NCBI RefSeq assembly: GCF_016918545.1
Contig: NZ_JAFFQC010000011.1
Coordinates: forward strand, 54,163 to 118,162
Length of the DNA stretch: 64,000 bases
Reading direction: 5' to 3'
Source of the DNA: Desulfobulbus alkaliphilus
Lineage (GTDB): Bacteria > Desulfobacterota > Desulfobulbia > Desulfobulbales > Desulfobulbaceae
A program made the translations under genes and the position numbers. Numbering within the stretch: the stretch's first letter is position 1; each line of letters starts with the position of its first letter. Below the pieces are notes generated by a model. It saw only the letters and a program-made list of their open reading frames with translations, searched no databases and had not been told where the DNA came from. Of the stretch, positions 61,286-64,000 are shown piece after piece.

Positions 61286-64000
61286 TTATTCATCTTGGAG
61301 AAGGTGGAATTCCACTCTTCTGTTCATGTTTCTTCCCGCCGGTGTTGCATTGTCGGCAATGGGGAATTCTTCACCATAGCCCGTGGCGACCAGGCGGTCA
61401 GGATCAACACCTTGGTTGACCAGATAGGCGACAACCGACTGGGCTCTCTGGAGACTGAGCTGAAGATTCAGATTCGCATCACCGATGGAATCGGTATGTC
61501 CCGCAACTTCCATCCGGATTTGCGGCAGGAGAAGCAAAGCCTCGATAACTCTGTCCAGGGCGCTACGCGCATCGGCAGTGAGGTTGGAGGTTCCCAAGGC
61601 AAAGGTGACTTCTTCAAGAATGATTCCTTCTCCTTGCGGACATCCGAGGACATTAACTTCAACACCGGGAGGCACATCGGGGCAGAGGTTCAGTCTGGCG
61701 ATGATGGCATCCCGATCCAGATCCGCATCTGCTATCTCGTGTACCGGAACCTCCGGGTCGACCGCCGGTAGTTCTTCGGGTTGCACGACTACCTCGGGTT
61801 CTTCTTCCACAACCGGTGGTGCCAGCGCCTCTCTTTCCTCAACCTCATCGACCAGAACTACCTCTTCTGTGGGTTGTGCTTCTCTGATAAGTTGCTGCTG
61901 CTCCTCCAACTCGTGCTGCAGTTGGTTGAGGGCTGTCTGGCTTTCATCAATGGTCTGCTGGAGCTGTTCCTGTTCGGCCAGCAGATCTTTGATTGTCTGG
62001 TCAGCCAGTTCTGCTTGCTGCTCTTGTTCCTGTACGGTTGCAACCATTGCGGCCAGAGTGCTCTCTGTCTGTTCGCGAGCCGCTTCCAATTCGGTTACCT
62101 GCTTATTGAGGGTGGTTATCTGATCATTGAGTTCCTTAACTAGGAGTTCATGCTGCTCAATGAGGTCGACCTCGGTCACTTCTTGCAACTGCTCCTGGGT
62201 CGCGGCCAGTTCAGCAGCCAGGGCTGATGTTTGTTCATCACGTTCTGCCAGCTGTTGCTCAAGGTCAGCCAGGGCGGCTTTGGCTGCTGCTGTTGTCTGT
62301 TGCGCCTGCTCTTTGTCGCTTTGCAGGTCTGCCAGCGTTGCGGAAAGTTCATTGATCTGGTTCCGCAGACCAGATATTTCTTCGTCGGCCCCCTTCAATT
62401 CTTCAATCCGGGTTTCTGCCTGGGCAAGGGCAGCGGTTTTGTTTTCCAGTTCCCCTCTGGCAGTGGTAAGTTCCTCCTCAACACTGGCCAGTTTGGCATC
62501 CAATTGCTCTGTCAAGCTGATTTTTTCATTTTCCAGGGTCTCTATCCTGGCAGTCTGTTCCTCCTGAAGCGTGATGAGTTCAGATTCTCTGGTCCGCAGG
62601 TCTGCCACTTGCGCTTGCAGGGCACCGAGTTCTTCGCTTTGACGGATCGCTTCCGTCAAAGCAACGGTCTGTTCCTCCAGAGCGGTTGTGAGTTCTTCAT
62701 TACGTGCCTGCAGAGCGTCACGTTCGGCGCTCACTGTATCCAGGGTCTGCAGTTGTGCTTGAGCTTCACGAAGCGCATCCCGGGTCGGTTGTAAATCCCT
62801 GAGGTCGGCACGAATAGCTTCTAGTTGACTAACAAATCCAATCCGTTCGTCGTTAAAGGCTATTGCAGCAGTTTGCAGCTCCCCGATGCGAGCCTGAGCA
62901 ACAGCGACTTCGGTCTCCTTGTCTTGTACCTGTTGCTGCAGGGTAGCAGTGTTTTCCAAGGCTGCCGCAAGCTTTTCTTCGGTCTCGCTCATGGCTGCCT
63001 GGAGGTGTGCTTGCGCGGATTGTAGTTCCTCAATGCGTTGTTGTGCCTCTGCCGCAAGTGCCAGGGAAGCGGTCAATTCACTAACGACCTCGACGTTCTG
63101 GTCGCTCAGGTCTGCCATTTCCTGACGAAGCAGATCAATTTGGTCGTCACGCTCGGCTCTGGTCTCGGCCAGTTCCCGATCACGTTCATCAAGAAGAGCG
63201 CGGATAGTACTTTTTTCCTCCTCAAGAGTGTCGATTGTTTGTCGAGCTTCGGCCAGAGCATCCTTTGCCTGCTCCACGTCCAGCAACAGTGTCTCTCTGA
63301 CCTCACTGAATCCGTCGATTTCCCGGACCATTTCCGCCATACTCGCTTGGGCCTCATCGTTTTCTGTTCTGATTGCCTCAAGTTCCTGCAGTGTTGCCTG
63401 CAAGGAAATATTGGTTTCCTGCAAATCCGCCTGGAGCTGCTGGGCTGTTTCCGCTCCTTCGCTGACCTGCTGCTCGAGTTCATTGATGAGGGTCTGCTGC
63501 TCAGCCACGGTCAGGGCGGTGGTGTCGCGTTCGGCCCGGGTTGCCTGGAGTTCGGCGTTGAGGTTATCGAGCTGGTTTCTGGTGGTTTCGAGATCAGCAA
63601 GGGTGGTGTCGAGCTGGCTCTGGAGCTGTTGAGCTGTTTCGGTGCCTTCACTGACCTGCTGCTCGAGTTCATTGATGAGGGTCTGCTGCTCAGCCACGGT
63701 CAGGGCGGTGGTGTCGCGTTCGGCCCGGGTTGCCTGGAGTTCGGCGTTGAGGTTGTCTAGCTGGTTTTTGGTGGTTTCGAGATCAGCAAGGGTGGTGTCG
63801 AGCCGGCTCTGGAGCTGTTGAGCTGTTTCGGTGCCTTCACTGACCTGCTGCTCGAGTTCATTGATGAGAGTCTGCTGCTCAGCCACGGTCTGGGCGGTGG
63901 TGTCGCGTTCGGCCCGGGTTGCCTGGAGTTCGGCGTTGAGGTTGTCTAGCTGGTTTTTGGTGGTTTCGAGATCAGCAAGGGTGGTGTCGAGCCGGCTCTG
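61286..64000 (-). CDS. Coiled-coil OmpA-family protein, 5' end outside the window
   Basis: The visible frame spans over 900 residues and is open to the window edge, so the true start is further right. Almost the whole visible N-terminal side is a left-handed coiled coil (Glu, Gln, Leu, Ala rich, no Pro), with 63-residue tandem units near the edge. The C-terminal 110 residues form an OmpA/MotB peptidoglycan-binding domain: VTFALGTSNLTADARSALDR, AGHTDSIGDANLNLQLSLQR, ATGYGEEFPIADN and GRNMNRRVEFHL. Such proteins tie the outer or inner membrane to the cell wall; the long coil could span the periplasm. The membrane anchor is not visible. Confidence 0.9.
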   Translation of the reverse strand, partial: QSRLDTTLADLETTKNQLDNLNAELQATRAERDTTAQTVAEQQTLINELEQQVSEGTETAQQLQSRLDTTLADLETTKNQLDNLNAELQATRAERDTTALTVAEQQTLINELEQQVSEGTETAQQLQSQLDTTLADLETTRNQLDNLNAELQATRAERDTTALTVAEQQTLINELEQQVSEGAETAQQLQADLQETNISLQATLQELEAIRTENDEAQASMAEMVREIDGFSEVRETLLLDVEQAKDALAEARQTIDTLEEEKSTIRALLDERDRELAETRAERDDQIDLLRQEMADLSDQNVEVVSELTASLALAAEAQQRIEELQSAQAHLQAAMSETEEKLAAALENTATLQQQVQDKETEVAVAQARIGELQTAAIAFNDERIGFVSQLEAIRADLRDLQPTRDALREAQAQLQTLDTVSAERDALQARNEELTTALEEQTVALTEAIRQSEELGALQAQVADLRTRESELITLQEEQTARIETLENEKISLTEQLDAKLASVEEELTTARGELENKTAALAQAETRIEELKGADEEISGLRNQINELSATLADLQSDKEQAQQTTAAAKAALADLEQQLAERDEQTSALAAELAATQEQLQEVTEVDLIEQHELLVKELNDQITTLNKQVTELEAAREQTESTLAAMVATVQEQEQQAELADQTIKDLLAEQEQLQQTIDESQTALNQLQHELEEQQQLIREAQPTEEVVLVDEVEEREALAPPVVEEEPEVVVQPEELPAVDPEVPVHEIADADLDRDAIIARLNLCPDVPPGVEVNVLGCPQGEGIILEEVTFALGTSNLTADARSALDRVIEALLLLPQIRMEVAGHTDSIGDANLNLQLSLQRAQSVVAYLVNQGVDPDRLVATGYGEEFPIADNATPAGRNMNRRVEFHLLQDE
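63440..64000 (-). repeat. 189-bp in-frame tandem repeat in the OmpA-family gene
   Basis: Identical landmarks (ttgatgag + tctgctgctcagcc) occur at 63483, 63672 and 63861, exactly 189 bp apart, and the third unit continues to the edge. Each unit encodes 63 residues, or nine heptads, such as AEQQTLINELEQQVSEG and NQLDNLNAELQATRAERDTT. The units differ by only a few bases. The array is incomplete in the window. Confidence 0.92.

Overview
The window reads as chromosomal core DNA of a Gram-negative, GC-rich bacterium. The most likely home is Desulfobacterota (deltaproteobacterial grade, Desulfobulbus-like). This rests on the mix of NtrYX, TrmFO, FtsEX-EnvC-CtpA and long OmpA proteins and on gene style; no database search was possible. 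No prophage, plasmid, rRNA operon or CRISPR array is visible. About 45 genes sit in short operons on both strands.

Layout. 1-6.6 kb: carA (3' end), carB, ftsH, folP. 6.7-9.8 kb (minus): a three-domain secreted protein joining an M1-peptidase-like domain, a ChaN-like domain and a PDZ domain. 10-18 kb: serA, a candidate non-coding RNA, a DUF362 gene, metK, ahcY, trmFO (S-adenosylmethionine cycle and folate-linked tRNA methylation). 17.9-24.2 kb (minus): a Twinkle/T7-gp4-like primase-helicase and a 1458-residue repeat protein ending in cyclic-nucleotide-binding and PilZ domains. 25-28.6 kb (minus): argC-truA-maf and tRNA-Gly-rplM-rpsI. 29.2-38.5 kb (plus): hisB, a lipoprotein, a TtcA-like thiolase, then DUF89 protein, metallophosphoesterase, Ser/Thr kinase fused to DUF1566, unknown protein, sensor kinase and HD-GYP response regulator, which look like a signalling operon. 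38.9-47.4 kb (minus): hydrolase, VanZ-like, SEC-C protein, hemB, and ntrX-SIMPL-ntrY-DUF4390. 47.9-61 kb: rfbB-rfbC, an RNase II/R family exonuclease, era, ctpA, envC-ftsX-ftsE, gph, DUF445. The right edge holds the 3' part of a coiled-coil OmpA-family gene with a 189-bp tandem repeat.

The most striking content lies between the genes. A family of short elements (at least 16 loci in 64 kb, called element 1 here, copies A to P) occupies most of the larger intergenic gaps. Full copies are about 211-219 bp and short copies about 127-138 bp; one is only 42 bp, others are truncated, and one locus is a head-to-head pair. Both ends carry a related terminal sequence (CCTGRATCCGTGA type) in inverted orientation, so the family resembles a non-autonomous MITE-like element. 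A second set of small REP-like hairpins (R1-R6) is interspersed, and two of them sit as an inverted pair nested inside copy F of element 1. No transposase that could mobilise either family is in the window.
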